From assembly GCA_012960035.1 (NCBI GenBank), contig DUBZ01000001.1, positions 111,150-175,149 on the forward strand: DNA of 64,000 nt, written 5' to 3'. Source of the DNA: Myxococcales bacterium. Lineage in GTDB: Bacteria; Myxococcota_A; UBA9160; UBA4427. The notes beneath the pieces were generated by a model that saw only the letters and a list, made by a program, of their open reading frames with translations, made no database searches and had not been told where the DNA came from. Of the stretch, positions 9,059-18,587 are shown one piece after another. Each line of letters opens with the position of its first letter. Position 1 is the stretch's first letter. Made by a program: the position numbers and the translations under genes.

Positions 9059-10234
9059 CTACTTCGTCGGCATCTGAAGAACGCGCTTGGCGATAATGTT
9101 GCGCTGGATCTCCGACGACCCGGAATAGATCGTCCCGGCGCGCGCCCACAAAAATTCCCGCATCCAGTGAACGTCGGTGCGAGCACCCGGTGAGCGCAGG
9201 GCAAGTAGTCCCTGCGGTCCCATCAACTCGACCGCGGTGTCGGTCATGCGCTGGTGGAATTCAGACCAGAAAATCTTGTCGATCGACGACTCCGGTCCCG
9301 GCGGCAAGTCTTGGGCGACGTTCGCGAGCGTCCGCATACCGTTGGCACGCAGGACTTCGTTTTCGACGATCAAGTTTCCAAGTTTCTCGCGCACATCCGG
9401 GCGCTCGAGGTCACCGTTGGTGCGAACGGCATCAACCAGGCAGTCGAGCTGATGGCCAAACTCAGCCGACGGAAGCAGGGTGCTCCCCCCGCGTTCGAAA
9501 CCAAGCACCGTCATGGCGATACGCCACCCCTCGCCGATCTTACCCACGATGTGTTCGCGCTTCGCGAGAGCGTTGTCGAAGAAGACTTCGCCGAACTCGG
9601 ACTCCCCGCTGATCTGCTTCAGGGCGCGCATTTCAACCCCCGGCTGATCGATCGGCATCAAGAAAAAGGTGATCCCGCCGTGGCGGTCGTCCATGTCTGT
9701 TCGTGCAAGGACAAAGATCCAGTTCGACCAGGGCCCAAGTGTCGTCCAAACTTTTTGGCCCGTGATGCGGTAGTCGTCGCCATCGGGTTCGGCCTTCGTG
9801 CGGATGCCCGCGAGGTCCGAGCCTGCGCCGGGCTCGCTAAAACCTTGACACCAGATCTCGTCACAGCTGAGCATCTTGGGTAAGAAGCGGTTGCGCTGCT
9901 CCTCGGTACCGTGGTGAATCAATGCCGGAGCACACAGGCCGATCCCCAATGCGTTCGGACTCTGCGGCGCATCGACTGCTGCAAGTTCGGCCCGCAAGAT
10001 GGCTTCTTCCACCTGGGTTGCGCCGCGGCCTCCCCATTCTGTCGGCCAGCCCATGCCGAGGTAGCCGGCGTCGTTGAGCTTCTTTTGGAACTGGCGTCGC
10101 ACTTCGACGAGTGAGTCTTCGTCGGCGTTGGGGGCGAGGACTTCTTCGGTGTACGAACGCTCGAGGTTTACGTCGAGCCAAGCGCGGAGCTCGTCTCGAA
10201 ACTTGAGGGCGTCGGGGGAAAGATTCAGATCCAT
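9059..10234 (-). CDS. Acyl-CoA dehydrogenase, flavin-binding large subunit type
   Basis: The 391-residue protein has the family signatures in order: DAGYLGMGWPTEWGGRG, EIWCQGFSEPGAGSDLA, ITGQKVWTTLG for flavin contact, and the C-terminal YSGSSEIQRNIIAKRVLQ. The position of the MCAD-type catalytic Glu (YEGT) is Ser (YSGS), as in several heteromeric steroid-type dehydrogenases. It is transcribed with the following small-subunit gene. Together they probably form an alpha2beta2 enzyme acting on a bulky acyl-CoA. The ATG at 10234 is chosen because MDLNLSPDALKFRDEL is the normal N-terminus. Confidence 0.9.
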   Translation of the reverse strand: MDLNLSPDALKFRDELRAWLDVNLERSYTEEVLAPNADEDSLVEVRRQFQKKLNDAGYLGMGWPTEWGGRGATQVEEAILRAELAAVDAPQSPNALGIGLCAPALIHHGTEEQRNRFLPKMLSCDEIWCQGFSEPGAGSDLAGIRTKAEPDGDDYRITGQKVWTTLGPWSNWIFVLARTDMDDRHGGITFFLMPIDQPGVEMRALKQISGESEFGEVFFDNALAKREHIVGKIGEGWRIAMTVLGFERGGSTLLPSAEFGHQLDCLVDAVRTNGDLERPDVREKLGNLIVENEVLRANGMRTLANVAQDLPPGPESSIDKIFWSEFHQRMTDTAVELMGPQGLLALRSPGARTDVHWMREFLWARAGTIYSGSSEIQRNIIAKRVLQMPTK

Positions 10235-10489
10235 CAGTTCGTACCTCGGTATCGGGTTTGTTGGTTTCAGGGTCGCTGTGACCGCGCTCTGGGCGACGAC
10301 CGCAAGCACGGGGGCTCGGCGTCACGCACAACAGGTCCCGTAGTTTGCGGGGTCTTCGACGACATTCAAGAGCTGGCTTCAATAAATTGGCATATCGGAT
10401 GCGTTTCGTTTGAGTCGGGCGAGCCGTTGGGCTAGAGCGGGGAATCGAGCCGCCTATACTTCCGCACCAACCATTCGGATGAGATCACG

Positions 10490-11716
10490 ATGTCCATCGA
10501 CAAACGCACGCGCCTGTACCGAGAAACCCGCGACATCCCCGTAGACGAAGTGTTCGACCTGCTTTTGCCCGAGGCGCTCAAGCGCAACGCGCAGCTTGCT
10601 TGTCGCGGGCTCAACTACAAAGCGCTTTCACCGATTTCGATCCACTGCGGCGCGAGAGCCATCACTCTCGCCGCTCACGGTGATGCGCTCGGGCTTATCG
10701 ATGCAGCTTCCTCCGAAGGCCTGCACGTCGAGCTGAGCGAGGAAGGGCTCTCGAACCTCGTTCAAGATCGCCAAACCACGATGGGGTTGGCGATGACGTC
10801 CAAGGTCGAAGTGACCCACGGCAAGTTCGATGAATGGATTGGGTGGGAGCCCGTTTTTCGCGCGCTCCTCGACGGCCGTCCCGTACATGAAGCCGGTGCG
10901 ATTGCTCTTCGCGATCGTGATGGAAACCCCCTCGACCTGACTCGAAGTTTTTCCCTCGACGACGACCGCGAGGAGATCTCCCAATTTCTCAACGAGGCGG
11001 GGTTTCTCCATATCGAGAACATCTTCAGTGCGCGCGAAATGGAAGAAGTCGCCCGGGATCTCGACGCAGCGATTGCCGAAGCCACGCCAGACGACGGCGC
11101 GTCGTGGTGGGCGGGAACTTCAACCGAAGAACAACTCGCCGTACGGGTGCTTTGGTTCGATGAGAAATCGGCCGCGTTGCGTGAGCTCTTGTACGACGAC
11201 CGACTCCAGTGGCTCGCTTCATTAACGGGCGATGGCCACACCGGCACGAAAATGGGGGCAGAAGGTCTCGTCAAACCCCTCGACATCCAGACCGGTCTTT
11301 CCGACCTGCCATGGCACAAGGACTGCGGTCAGGGAATGCACTCCTACTACTGCAGCTCGCTGACCGTTGGGATTTCCGTTACCGGTGCCGACGTAGAAAG
11401 TGGGGCGCTCGGGGTCGTGCCCGGGTCGCACCGAGCCAATTTGCAGCCAGCTGGCTTGGACCCGAGCCTCGACCTGGTCCCCATAAAACTCGAAACCCGT
11501 ACCGGGGATCTCACGGTGCACTGCAGCGACACCCTGCATCGCGCACACCGTCCGACGAAGCAGCCGCGCAAAGTCGTCTACTCAGGCTTTCGTCTCGCAG
11601 CGCTACCGGGTGACGTCATCCCGAAGTTGCCCAAAGACGAAGAACGTGCGACCCGAGCCCGCCTTACCAACGTACGAGATCGCATCGCCGCAACGGGTGG
11701 TGACGCGAAGGCTTAG
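10490..11716 (+). CDS. Phytanoyl-CoA dioxygenase (PhyH) family protein with N-terminal extension
   Basis: The C-terminal two thirds of this 408-residue protein form a PhyH-type Fe(II)/2-oxoglutarate dioxygenase. It starts at FLNEAGFLHIENIFS and carries the HxD iron ligands in LPWHKDCGQGMHSYY. The distal histidine and 2-oxoglutarate-binding arginine region lie in HCSDTLHRAHRPTKQPRK. The first 165 residues form an extra domain of unknown role. Family members hydroxylate branched acyl-CoAs or small natural products. The gene is divergent from the acyl-CoA dehydrogenase pair, and a shared catabolic role is inferred from that. Confidence 0.85.
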   Translation: MSIDKRTRLYRETRDIPVDEVFDLLLPEALKRNAQLACRGLNYKALSPISIHCGARAITLAAHGDALGLIDAASSEGLHVELSEEGLSNLVQDRQTTMGLAMTSKVEVTHGKFDEWIGWEPVFRALLDGRPVHEAGAIALRDRDGNPLDLTRSFSLDDDREEISQFLNEAGFLHIENIFSAREMEEVARDLDAAIAEATPDDGASWWAGTSTEEQLAVRVLWFDEKSAALRELLYDDRLQWLASLTGDGHTGTKMGAEGLVKPLDIQTGLSDLPWHKDCGQGMHSYYCSSLTVGISVTGADVESGALGVVPGSHRANLQPAGLDPSLDLVPIKLETRTGDLTVHCSDTLHRAHRPTKQPRKVVYSGFRLAALPGDVIPKLPKDEERATRARLTNVRDRIAATGGDAKA

Positions 11717-11764
11717 GTACAAAACGTCTGGGCAAACGGGGCGCCGCCGGAGCGGACGCGCTCG

Positions 11765-12169
11765 CTACGTCGCTGGCGTTCTGTGTTCGTCGTACTGGGC
11801 GCGGTCGTCGGTGATTTCGTACCACGACGCTTTCGACCCCGTGAAAATGTGATGGTCGACGCCGCGTCCGATGGGTTCGTCTAGTGCACCCGCGTGTAGA
11901 AAAACGAGTTCGGTCCCACGCAGCTGCTGTGGGACCGGTGAGCCGCAGCGACCGCAGAAGCGTGTGACGTAAGTCGGTGTGCTTTCAAACTCTCGGATGC
12001 CGTCTTCGCCTGACAACCATTCGAATTTGTCGGCGCCGCAAATTGCGCTCGCGTGAAATGCGGAGCCGGTACCGCGCCGACATTTGCTGCAGTGACAAAG
12101 CCAGATCGGAGAGATTTTCCCCTCGATCGCATACTTCACATCACCGCATAGACATTGGCCGGTCGTCAT
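11765..12169 (-). CDS. GFA (glutathione-dependent formaldehyde-activating enzyme-like) family zinc protein
   Basis: The 134-residue protein has all the cysteine pairs of the GFA/Mss4-like fold: GQCLCGDVKY near the start, WLCHCSKCRRGTGSAF around residue 35, and FCGRCGSPVP around residue 80. The Cys set would bind two zinc ions. The ATG at 12169 gives the standard MTTGQCLCG start. Few members truly act on S-hydroxymethylglutathione, so the substrate is left open. It converges with the PhyH gene. Confidence 0.85.
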   Translation of the reverse strand: MTTGQCLCGDVKYAIEGKISPIWLCHCSKCRRGTGSAFHASAICGADKFEWLSGEDGIREFESTPTYVTRFCGRCGSPVPQQLRGTELVFLHAGALDEPIGRGVDHHIFTGSKASWYEITDDRAQYDEHRTPAT

Positions 12170-12434
12170 CTTCGCGCCTCGCTTTGTTTTGGTGTTGTCG
12201 TCCGTGTTCCGTATGCCACGGGGTCCGTCACTCGAATGCACGAAGCTAGCGCTGCATTATTCGGGTTGATAGGGCTCAAAAAGTGCTGTGCAATATCGCG
12301 ACGATCGTAGAAATAACAGAAAGATCCGCGTGCTGTCACGACGAGGGTTAATCGAGGCCTCGCGACTTCACCGCTTTCTGGAATCTCAAAAAACTCTGTT
12401 CGAGACTTCGACGTTTCGATGACGCTCGGAGACT

Positions 12435-12884
12435 TTGCACAAACGATTGCGCCAAAAACTGGTCGGCTGGATTCGGGCGGTTGTGGAACGCAAGGTTTCG
12501 CCTCTTGCGACCATCCTCGTGCAAATGAACGAAATCCGTGACCCGAATTTGCTCAGTGTCTGCGAAGTCGAAAACAAAGAGGTCCTGCCCCGACGGGTCG
12601 CCGCGCTACAGCCCTTGGATCGTAAGTACGCCGTCGCGCATCACGAAGCCCAGGATGGGCACGGCATCGACGTCGCTTTTGTCTACGATGAGAACTGATT
12701 CCGCGCGTGAAGGACAGTTCGCCTACAGGCTGCGAAAGTGCTGCGTTTTCCCGAAATGATTTCGGGTGGGCGATCCCCGAACCCAAAGCATTTTGGCCGC
12801 CCGTCCCAAGCGAGCACGTACGATCGTGATGGCGACAGCGGTCATTTTCCTATTGCGCTTCAAGTCCGAGAACGAGAAGTCTAG
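12435..12884 (+). pseudogene. Decayed endonuclease/exonuclease/phosphatase (EEP) family gene
   Basis: Two pieces of one family lie in the same frame. The first, 12435-12698, contains MNEIRDPNLLSVCEVENKEV and ends GIDVAFVYDEN, matching the EEP catalytic Glu motif (xEVEN) and the later strand preceding metal and phosphate contacts. TGA codons then follow at 12696-12698 and 12708-12710. The frame reopens and ends with HFGRPSQASTYDRDG followed by SGHFPIAL, which resembles the C-terminal SDHFPI motif of the family with Asp replaced by Gly. Roughly 150 residues between them are missing. The stop overlaps the end of the convergent HTTM gene. Confidence 0.7.
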
Positions 12885-14377
12885 TCGTGTACGGGAGCGA
12901 GCTTCGTTGGACAAGTAAACTCGCCAATCCACTCTCGGAAAGTAGGCATGCGTTTGGTGGGGCCGATGGGCTCGACAACCCGGGCGTAGCGCCCGCTGAT
13001 CAGTCGATCTTCAAGGGCATGCTCGCTGTTCCATTGACGACAGAAGTAGTCTCCAAGAGCGCCTTGCAGAATCGCGCGCCGGGGACTGCCTTCGGGCAGC
13101 GTGAGCAAGCCCAGTAGCGTGAGTCGCCACCGCCAGCTGCGCAGGGAGTCCACGTTGTTCTCGGGCCGATCCCACGTCGTTGCCTTCTTGCTAAACGGGT
13201 CGACGTGGTGCCTCGAAGCAGTCCTTCCGTCGATGAGAAACCACCAGTTCAGATTGCCTGGGTTCGGTGACATCATGGACCAAGAATTATTGAGCCCGAG
13301 TGCACGTCCCGCTTTGACTTGCGCCCCGGGTAGCGAAGCGTGTTGAAGGCCTCCGATGCCGAGCGTCGCGATGCAGAACGAAAGAATGTGAAGTGTCAAC
13401 AGAACCACCGCTAAGTTTGTGCCCCAACGAACCGGCTTGCTCGCCTGGCTATCCATCAAGGGCGGCTGGGCGTTTACGGAAAAAGGTCGTCGCATCAGGC
13501 GTGGGAGCCACGCGTCCCACACCTTGCTCGGCACGAGCGCGGCGAGGGGCGCCATCGACATGGCCGGGAAGGCGCCCAAATACATGAACGCGCCAATCCC
13601 AATATGCAGCATGGTGAAAGAGACAATGGCCACGCTGCGAAAGAACGGAGCGTAGAACGGGATCAAAAACAGGACCGGTCCAAAGCGCTCGAGCGCGTGG
13701 GTGGCATGGGTCAGCGGTGCCATCGCCCAGTATTGCGTTGCGATCCAAGGGGCGATTGGGCTGCGGAGCATGTCGAGGTTGACGAGATACCAGACCGCCG
13801 TTCCGTTGAACCACGTTTCGCCCGTCTTGATCCACCCCGTTTGCCAATAGAAAATACAGACCTGTGCAACGAACGCGACCGTCGCCAAGGAGATCACCTT
13901 CGCGGCCTGGGGTGGAGGGTCGGTGCCTCGTCGACTGTCCCACGACCAATGTCTTCCGATTGGAAGAAAGAGTGCGAACAGCAATGCGACGGCGACGTAC
14001 GAGTCCCCTCCCATCTTCAGGAGAGCGACCGTACGAACTTGCAAGCTCAGCGCGAGGAACCAACATGCGAGGGTTGCCAGTCGAGTATGGAACCCCAACA
14101 ACAACGCTACCGCGGCAAGAGCATGCACGGCAAAGAGAAGAGCAACAGCGGCATAGCTACCGCTCGCAACCACATGCAGCGACGCATACATCCGGTCGCC
14201 ATACAGCGTGATCAGGGTGCGAGCAGGCAACACGCCCATGTCGGTGTAGTGGGCCTCTAGATCTCCCACGCGATCTGCGAGGTCATAGAGCACGACAGAC
14301 GCGATAAAAATTCGAAACAGCGATAGTGAACGGGTATCGAGGGTAAATACTTGCTTGACCCGATTCCAGAAGCCCAC
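12881..14377 (-). CDS. HTTM-domain (vitamin K-dependent carboxylase-like) membrane protein
   Basis: The 498-residue protein begins RSLSLFRIFIASVVLYDLADR, the typical first helix of HTTM proteins, and has further spans around LLFAVHALAAVALLLGF and VAVALLFALFLPIGRHWSW. Residues from about 300 hold two or three more helices, then a soluble tail. HTTM is the membrane part of vitamin K-dependent gamma-glutamyl carboxylases, but bacterial members act on unknown targets. The start is GTG 14377 behind AAGGGCAG. It is divergent from the LLM gene, with 130 bp between them. Confidence 0.8.
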   Translation of the reverse strand: MGFWNRVKQVFTLDTRSLSLFRIFIASVVLYDLADRVGDLEAHYTDMGVLPARTLITLYGDRMYASLHVVASGSYAAVALLFAVHALAAVALLLGFHTRLATLACWFLALSLQVRTVALLKMGGDSYVAVALLFALFLPIGRHWSWDSRRGTDPPPQAAKVISLATVAFVAQVCIFYWQTGWIKTGETWFNGTAVWYLVNLDMLRSPIAPWIATQYWAMAPLTHATHALERFGPVLFLIPFYAPFFRSVAIVSFTMLHIGIGAFMYLGAFPAMSMAPLAALVPSKVWDAWLPRLMRRPFSVNAQPPLMDSQASKPVRWGTNLAVVLLTLHILSFCIATLGIGGLQHASLPGAQVKAGRALGLNNSWSMMSPNPGNLNWWFLIDGRTASRHHVDPFSKKATTWDRPENNVDSLRSWRWRLTLLGLLTLPEGSPRRAILQGALGDYFCRQWNSEHALEDRLISGRYARVVEPIGPTKRMPTFREWIGEFTCPTKLAPVHD

Positions 14378-14507
14378 GGCGCTGCCCTTTCAAATTGCGA
14401 ACTGCAAATTGCGTTTCTTTGCTGTGCGAGAACCATGTCGATCGGGCATCGAACCAATGTTAGGCTCGTCGCCCTCAAGGATACTCTCACGTCGGCAGGA
14501 GAACTAC

Positions 14508-15569
14508 ATGCAATTTGGGCTGCTCTCAATTTTCCAGAACTATCGCGACCAAGAAGACGACACGCAGGTGATGCGAAATGAACTCGAACTCGCACAGCTT
14601 TCGGACGCGCTCGGTTATGACAGCTATTGGGCGACCGAACATCATTTCTTCGGCTATTCGATGTGCCCCGACAATTTGCAGTGGTTGGCTCAGGTCGCCG
14701 GTTGTACGGACCGCATCAAGCTTGGCACGGGTGCTGTCATCGTTCCGTGGAACGATCCCTACCGGATCGCCGCAAAGATGGCGCTGCTGGACCAACAAAG
14801 TGGGGGGAGGGCGCTACTCGGTTTTGGGCGCGGTTTGTCACGCAAAGAATATGAAGGCTTCGCGATTCCCATGGATGAAGCGCGTCCCCGCTTTGATCAG
14901 GGCACACAACTCGTACTCGATGCCCTGAACAAAGGGTACTTCGAAGCGGATACCGAGTATTTCACCCGTCCACGGACTGACCTTCGCCCGCGTCCAACAC
15001 GGGGTTTCCAGGATCGTGTCTTTTCAATTGGAGTGTCACCCGAGTCCGCAAGTCAAGCAGCCGTCATTGGCGCGCAGCTCATGGTGCTCGCGCAGCAGCC
15101 GTGGGAAGTCTTTCGCGAAGTGGCCCTCAAGCCGTACCAAGAAAAGTGGGCCTCTCTCCGTGACACCCCGGCGCCGCCGCCGTTTGCGGGGCAGCTTGTC
15201 TTTTGTGACAAGGACTCCGTCAAAGCCAAGGAGCTGGGGGGTCAATACGTCCGGGAATATTTTTCGACGGTAGTCGACCACTACGAAATCGGCGGCTCGC
15301 ACTTCAAGGACACCAAAGGCTACGAGTACTACGGAAATGCGGCTGAAGCCATCACTGCAATGGGACTCGACAAAATGGCCGACATGTATGCGAGTGTGAA
15401 TTTGTACGGCACTCCTGAAGAGGTCGCAGAACAATTGCACGCACAGAAAGAAATTTTAGACTGCGACCACGACGTCCTCGTGATGCCCAAGTACGGGAGC
15501 ATGACCCAGGACGAAGCCAAGTCTTCTATGAGTCTCATCGCGAACGAGGTCATCCCGAAGTTTCGCTAG
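14508..15569 (+). CDS. LLM-class flavin-dependent oxidoreductase (luciferase-like)
   Basis: The 353-residue protein follows the bacterial luciferase TIM barrel: MQFGLLSIFQNYRD at the start, LGYDSYWATEHHF for the second strand and helix, and RIKLGTGAVIVPWNDPYRIA for the next. GGRALLGFGRGLSRKEYEGF forms the flavin phosphate and ring pocket. The ATG at 14508 follows CAGGAG at good spacing. Such enzymes use FMNH2 or F420H2 and often act on aldehydes, alkanes or cyclic ketones. The preferred substrate cannot be read from sequence. Confidence 0.88.
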   Translation: MQFGLLSIFQNYRDQEDDTQVMRNELELAQLSDALGYDSYWATEHHFFGYSMCPDNLQWLAQVAGCTDRIKLGTGAVIVPWNDPYRIAAKMALLDQQSGGRALLGFGRGLSRKEYEGFAIPMDEARPRFDQGTQLVLDALNKGYFEADTEYFTRPRTDLRPRPTRGFQDRVFSIGVSPESASQAAVIGAQLMVLAQQPWEVFREVALKPYQEKWASLRDTPAPPPFAGQLVFCDKDSVKAKELGGQYVREYFSTVVDHYEIGGSHFKDTKGYEYYGNAAEAITAMGLDKMADMYASVNLYGTPEEVAEQLHAQKEILDCDHDVLVMPKYGSMTQDEAKSSMSLIANEVIPKFR

Positions 15570-15629
15570 ATAGATGCATTGCGCTTGAATGGCCCGAAGT
15601 AGATTTGGGCACTCGCCTCGGCTCTCGGC

Positions 15630-16697
15630 CTATTCTGCGAGATCGCCCCGCGCGCGCCCGGCAACCATGGGCAAGTCGAGATAGTGCCGGACCCCGGGCT
15701 GCGCCTGGCACACGTATGGAATCGAACTGACGCAGTGGTTCGCTGTCGCAACGATCCCAGGGTTCCGCTTCTGGATCTCTTCGAGACTCAATGACGCGTC
15801 AGGGTGAATCCCGTGGAGCTGCAGGGTCACTGGCGGGTCGCCCTTGATGACGAGTTCGTAGCGCTCCCCGCCATCCCCGATTGAAAAGCCTTCCTCGATA
15901 TCTTCCGTCCCCATATACCAATTGACACTCGCCGAGATCACCGGCTCGCCGCGAACCCGACCTTCGAAGTTGAAGCGCTGGGCCGCGAGACAACCCGGCT
16001 GAATTTTGCCAATCGGGCTGTCGATGGGAGCGGTCGCGGCGAAGATCTGGTGCTCGGCGAATTTTTCTTCATCGAGTTTGAAGCCCAACGCGTCGGCGAT
16101 CATGTCGATCGACTGATTGAACCCGCCCGCCATGAAGTCCGGCATCCTCGATGCGCGCGCTTGCTCAAGTGTCTTGCCGAACAGCATCAGTTCACTCAAG
16201 ACATCAGGTGCGCCATACGTCCGGCAGTCCGAAAACTCTTCAGAACTCACATACGTAATGTTCTGAGAAAAGGCGCTGAGCATCACGGGGATTTTTTCGG
16301 TCATTCCCCCCGGATGAATTCCCGTTCCGTGAAGAACCGCGTTGCCCTTTTCGCATGCAGCGCGTAGATGGGGGATTGCGATATTCCCCGGGTAGAACCA
16401 GTTGAGCGGAGTCACCACGTGGATCCCGGCTTCGAGTAGCGTGACAACTTCGGCATCGTCTGCCATGAGGGGGGAGTAGAGCACGCAGTCTGGCTTGAGC
16501 GCGATGATCTCGTCGATACTTCCCGAAGCGGCCACGTTCAATGGCGCGATCCCGGCGAGGGTGCCGGCGTCCGTTCCAATCTTGTCCGCGCTGCGAACCC
16601 AAACGCCCGCGAGTTCTAGTTCGGGGTGCGCCACGATGCCTTCGATCGCTGCCCTGCCGAGATTTCCAGTGGCCCATTGTACGACTCGATATGTCAC
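15630..16697 (-). CDS. Dihydrodipicolinate reductase-like NAD(P)-binding protein
   Basis: The 355-residue protein starts at GTG 16697 with YRVVQWATGNLGRAAIEGIV, a Rossmann fold with the T-G-N-L-G turn of the 2,4-diaminopentanoate dehydrogenase/DapB-like group. LLEAGIHVVTPLNWFYPG and GTGIHPGGMTEKIPVML follow as in that family. The C-terminal half is a mixed alpha/beta dimerisation and substrate domain. Homologs next to acyl-CoA catabolic genes are common in mycobacteria-like and deltaproteobacterial genomes, but the reaction there is unknown. It ends 61 bp from the convergent LLM gene. Confidence 0.8.
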   Translation of the reverse strand: MTYRVVQWATGNLGRAAIEGIVAHPELELAGVWVRSADKIGTDAGTLAGIAPLNVAASGSIDEIIALKPDCVLYSPLMADDAEVVTLLEAGIHVVTPLNWFYPGNIAIPHLRAACEKGNAVLHGTGIHPGGMTEKIPVMLSAFSQNITYVSSEEFSDCRTYGAPDVLSELMLFGKTLEQARASRMPDFMAGGFNQSIDMIADALGFKLDEEKFAEHQIFAATAPIDSPIGKIQPGCLAAQRFNFEGRVRGEPVISASVNWYMGTEDIEEGFSIGDGGERYELVIKGDPPVTLQLHGIHPDASLSLEEIQKRNPGIVATANHCVSSIPYVCQAQPGVRHYLDLPMVAGRARGDLAE

Positions 16698-16752
16698 GTT
16701 GATTTCCCCGTTTCCATGTCCGTGTTGTGCTCTATTGGATCGACCTGTCAAA

Positions 16753-17727
16753 CTACGAAATTAACAACACCTTGCCAGTCGTCTTTCGACCTTCGAGTGC
16801 GCGATGTGCTTCTGCCGCGTCCGCCATGGCGAAGCGATCTCCGATTCGCACGTCCAGTTCGCCGCCCGCGACACTTCCCAAGACCGCACCCGCTCGCATT
16901 TCAAACTCTTCGCGGGTCGCCATGTAGTGAGCGAGAGAGGGGCGAGTGACATAGAGCGAACCGTGTTGATTCAGGCGTTGCAGGTCAAACGGTTCCACCG
17001 CGCCACTCGACTGACCGAACAAGGCCAGCGTGCCCCGAGGACGAAGAGATGCGAGGCTGCCTTCAAAGGTCGACTGGCCGACCGAGTCGAACACCACGTC
17101 GCACTTCTGTCCGTTTGTAATTTGGTTAACGCGCTCGGCAAAGTCGCATTCGTCGTAGCGAATCACGTGCCCCGCGCCGGCGCCTTTCGCGAGAACTTCT
17201 TTTTCAGCTGTTGAACAAGTTCCGATCACGTCGGCACCTATGGAGCGCAACATCTGAATCAGCAACAAACCCACACCCCCCGCAGCGGCATGGACTAGCG
17301 CTGTGTCGCCGGCTTGGACTTCATAGGTACTGCGACAGAGGTAGTGAGCGGTCATGCCCTGGAGCATGCAGGCCGCCGCAACTTCGAGGTCGACGCCGTC
17401 CGGGATCTTCACGAGCGAGCCGACCGGCGCGTTGACGTCCTGCGCGTACGAGCCGGGAACCCCGGACCAGGCGACGCCATCTCCGACGGCGAAGTCCCCG
17501 GCATTCGGCCCCACGGCTTCGATGACACCCGCGCCTTCGAGGCCAAGTGTGAAAGGAACGGGGCGCGGATACTGCCCCGAGCGAAAATAGACGTCGATGA
17601 AATTGACTCCGGCCGCGGTCACAGCGATGCGGACCTGTCCGTCCCCCGGTCGGCGTAGTTCTTGCGGCTCCCAGGAAAGACATTCAGGGCCGCCAATTTC
17701 ACGAACGTAGATTGCGTTTGTAGGCAT
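16753..17727 (-). CDS. NADPH:quinone oxidoreductase (zinc-independent MDR family)
   Basis: The 324-residue protein matches the QOR branch of medium-chain dehydrogenases: GVNFIDVYFRSGQYPRP for the catalytic domain, LGLEGAGVIEAVG, and VHAAAGGVGLLLIQMLRSIG as the nucleotide-binding turn. It has no structural zinc cysteine cluster. C-terminal motifs GALALFGQSSG-like (RGTLALFGQSSGAVEPFD) also fit. It probably reduces quinones or enones with NADPH in the cytoplasm. It is 55 bp upstream of the reductase-like gene on the same strand, so an operon is likely. Confidence 0.88.
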   Translation of the reverse strand: MPTNAIYVREIGGPECLSWEPQELRRPGDGQVRIAVTAAGVNFIDVYFRSGQYPRPVPFTLGLEGAGVIEAVGPNAGDFAVGDGVAWSGVPGSYAQDVNAPVGSLVKIPDGVDLEVAAACMLQGMTAHYLCRSTYEVQAGDTALVHAAAGGVGLLLIQMLRSIGADVIGTCSTAEKEVLAKGAGAGHVIRYDECDFAERVNQITNGQKCDVVFDSVGQSTFEGSLASLRPRGTLALFGQSSGAVEPFDLQRLNQHGSLYVTRPSLAHYMATREEFEMRAGAVLGSVAGGELDVRIGDRFAMADAAEAHRALEGRKTTGKVLLIS

Positions 17728-17783
17728 CTGGCGATGATACTGGTCGCGCGACTTGTCGCCCGAGGCTCAATGCTCGCGTCACG

Positions 17784-18437
17784 TCAATCAGCCAGCAACT
17801 CGAGCTCGACAAACGCTTCGAGTTCTCGAAGTGCGACATCGGGCGTATCGACCTTAATGGTCGTGATGCCCATTTGACGCGCGGTCTTGAGGTTGCTCCC
17901 GATATCGTCGAGGAAAACGCATACCTCCGGCGTAACGCCCAGACGCTCGCACGCCATCGTGTAGATTTTCGGGTCGGGTTTACGAAGGCCCTCGACGCTG
18001 CTTTCAATGAAGACATCGAACAGCTCGTTCAGGCGGTGGACGCCCCCGGCATTGGCGTGAGAATCGGATTCATCGGGTGCGACGACCCAATTGTTCGTTA
18101 CCGCTGCGACCTTGAGGCCGGCCTCCTTCAGCTTGGCGATGGCCTTCAGCATGGCCGGACGCGGTGCTGTAGCCGCATTCATTCGAGTCATCATCTCTCG
18201 TGCGGAGATCTCGTGCCCTGCATTCTTGCAGTCGGCTTCGAACGCGACGTAGAACTCCTCGAGGTTGAGTTCACCTCGTTCCAACCTCGCCCAACCTCCG
18301 TAAGGCGACGTCGTCGCAACGACGCGATTGACGAAATTCTCGGGAATTTCGAGTTCTCGCTCGTACTCTGCAATTGCGTGGAGTGGGGAGCCAAGCACCA
18401 CGCCGCCTAGATCAAACAACACCGCTTCGTATTTCAT
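17784..18437 (-). CDS. HAD-family hydrolase (epoxide-hydrolase N-terminal / ACAD10-like phosphatase)
   Basis: The 217-residue protein begins YEAVLFDLGGVV, a HAD motif I in which the second Asp is replaced by Gly. This is the usual state of the soluble epoxide hydrolase N-domain and ACAD10-like group. TNNWVVAP gives motif II, GLRKPDPKIYTMA holds the motif III Lys, and VCVFLDDIGSNLKTARQMG gives motif IV. A cap domain lies between about residues 20 and 90. In several bacteria this phosphatase is encoded next to acyl-CoA dehydrogenases, as here with the divergent pair. That fits metabolism of phosphorylated hydroxyacyl-CoAs, which is inference. Confidence 0.85.
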   Translation of the reverse strand: MKYEAVLFDLGGVVLGSPLHAIAEYERELEIPENFVNRVVATTSPYGGWARLERGELNLEEFYVAFEADCKNAGHEISAREMMTRMNAATAPRPAMLKAIAKLKEAGLKVAAVTNNWVVAPDESDSHANAGGVHRLNELFDVFIESSVEGLRKPDPKIYTMACERLGVTPEVCVFLDDIGSNLKTARQMGITTIKVDTPDVALRELEAFVELELLAD

Positions 18438-18587
18438 GGCGGGAGACCTTACCGCATTCGGTTTCGGAAACTCGCGGGTCGCGATGCTGAATCGCAATAA
18501 GTGACTTATCGTGGCTCACCGAACGTTTTACCTGCGCAAGCAAGCGAGCGACGACACGATCCACCAAGCACCGCCAGGAGTCCGAGC

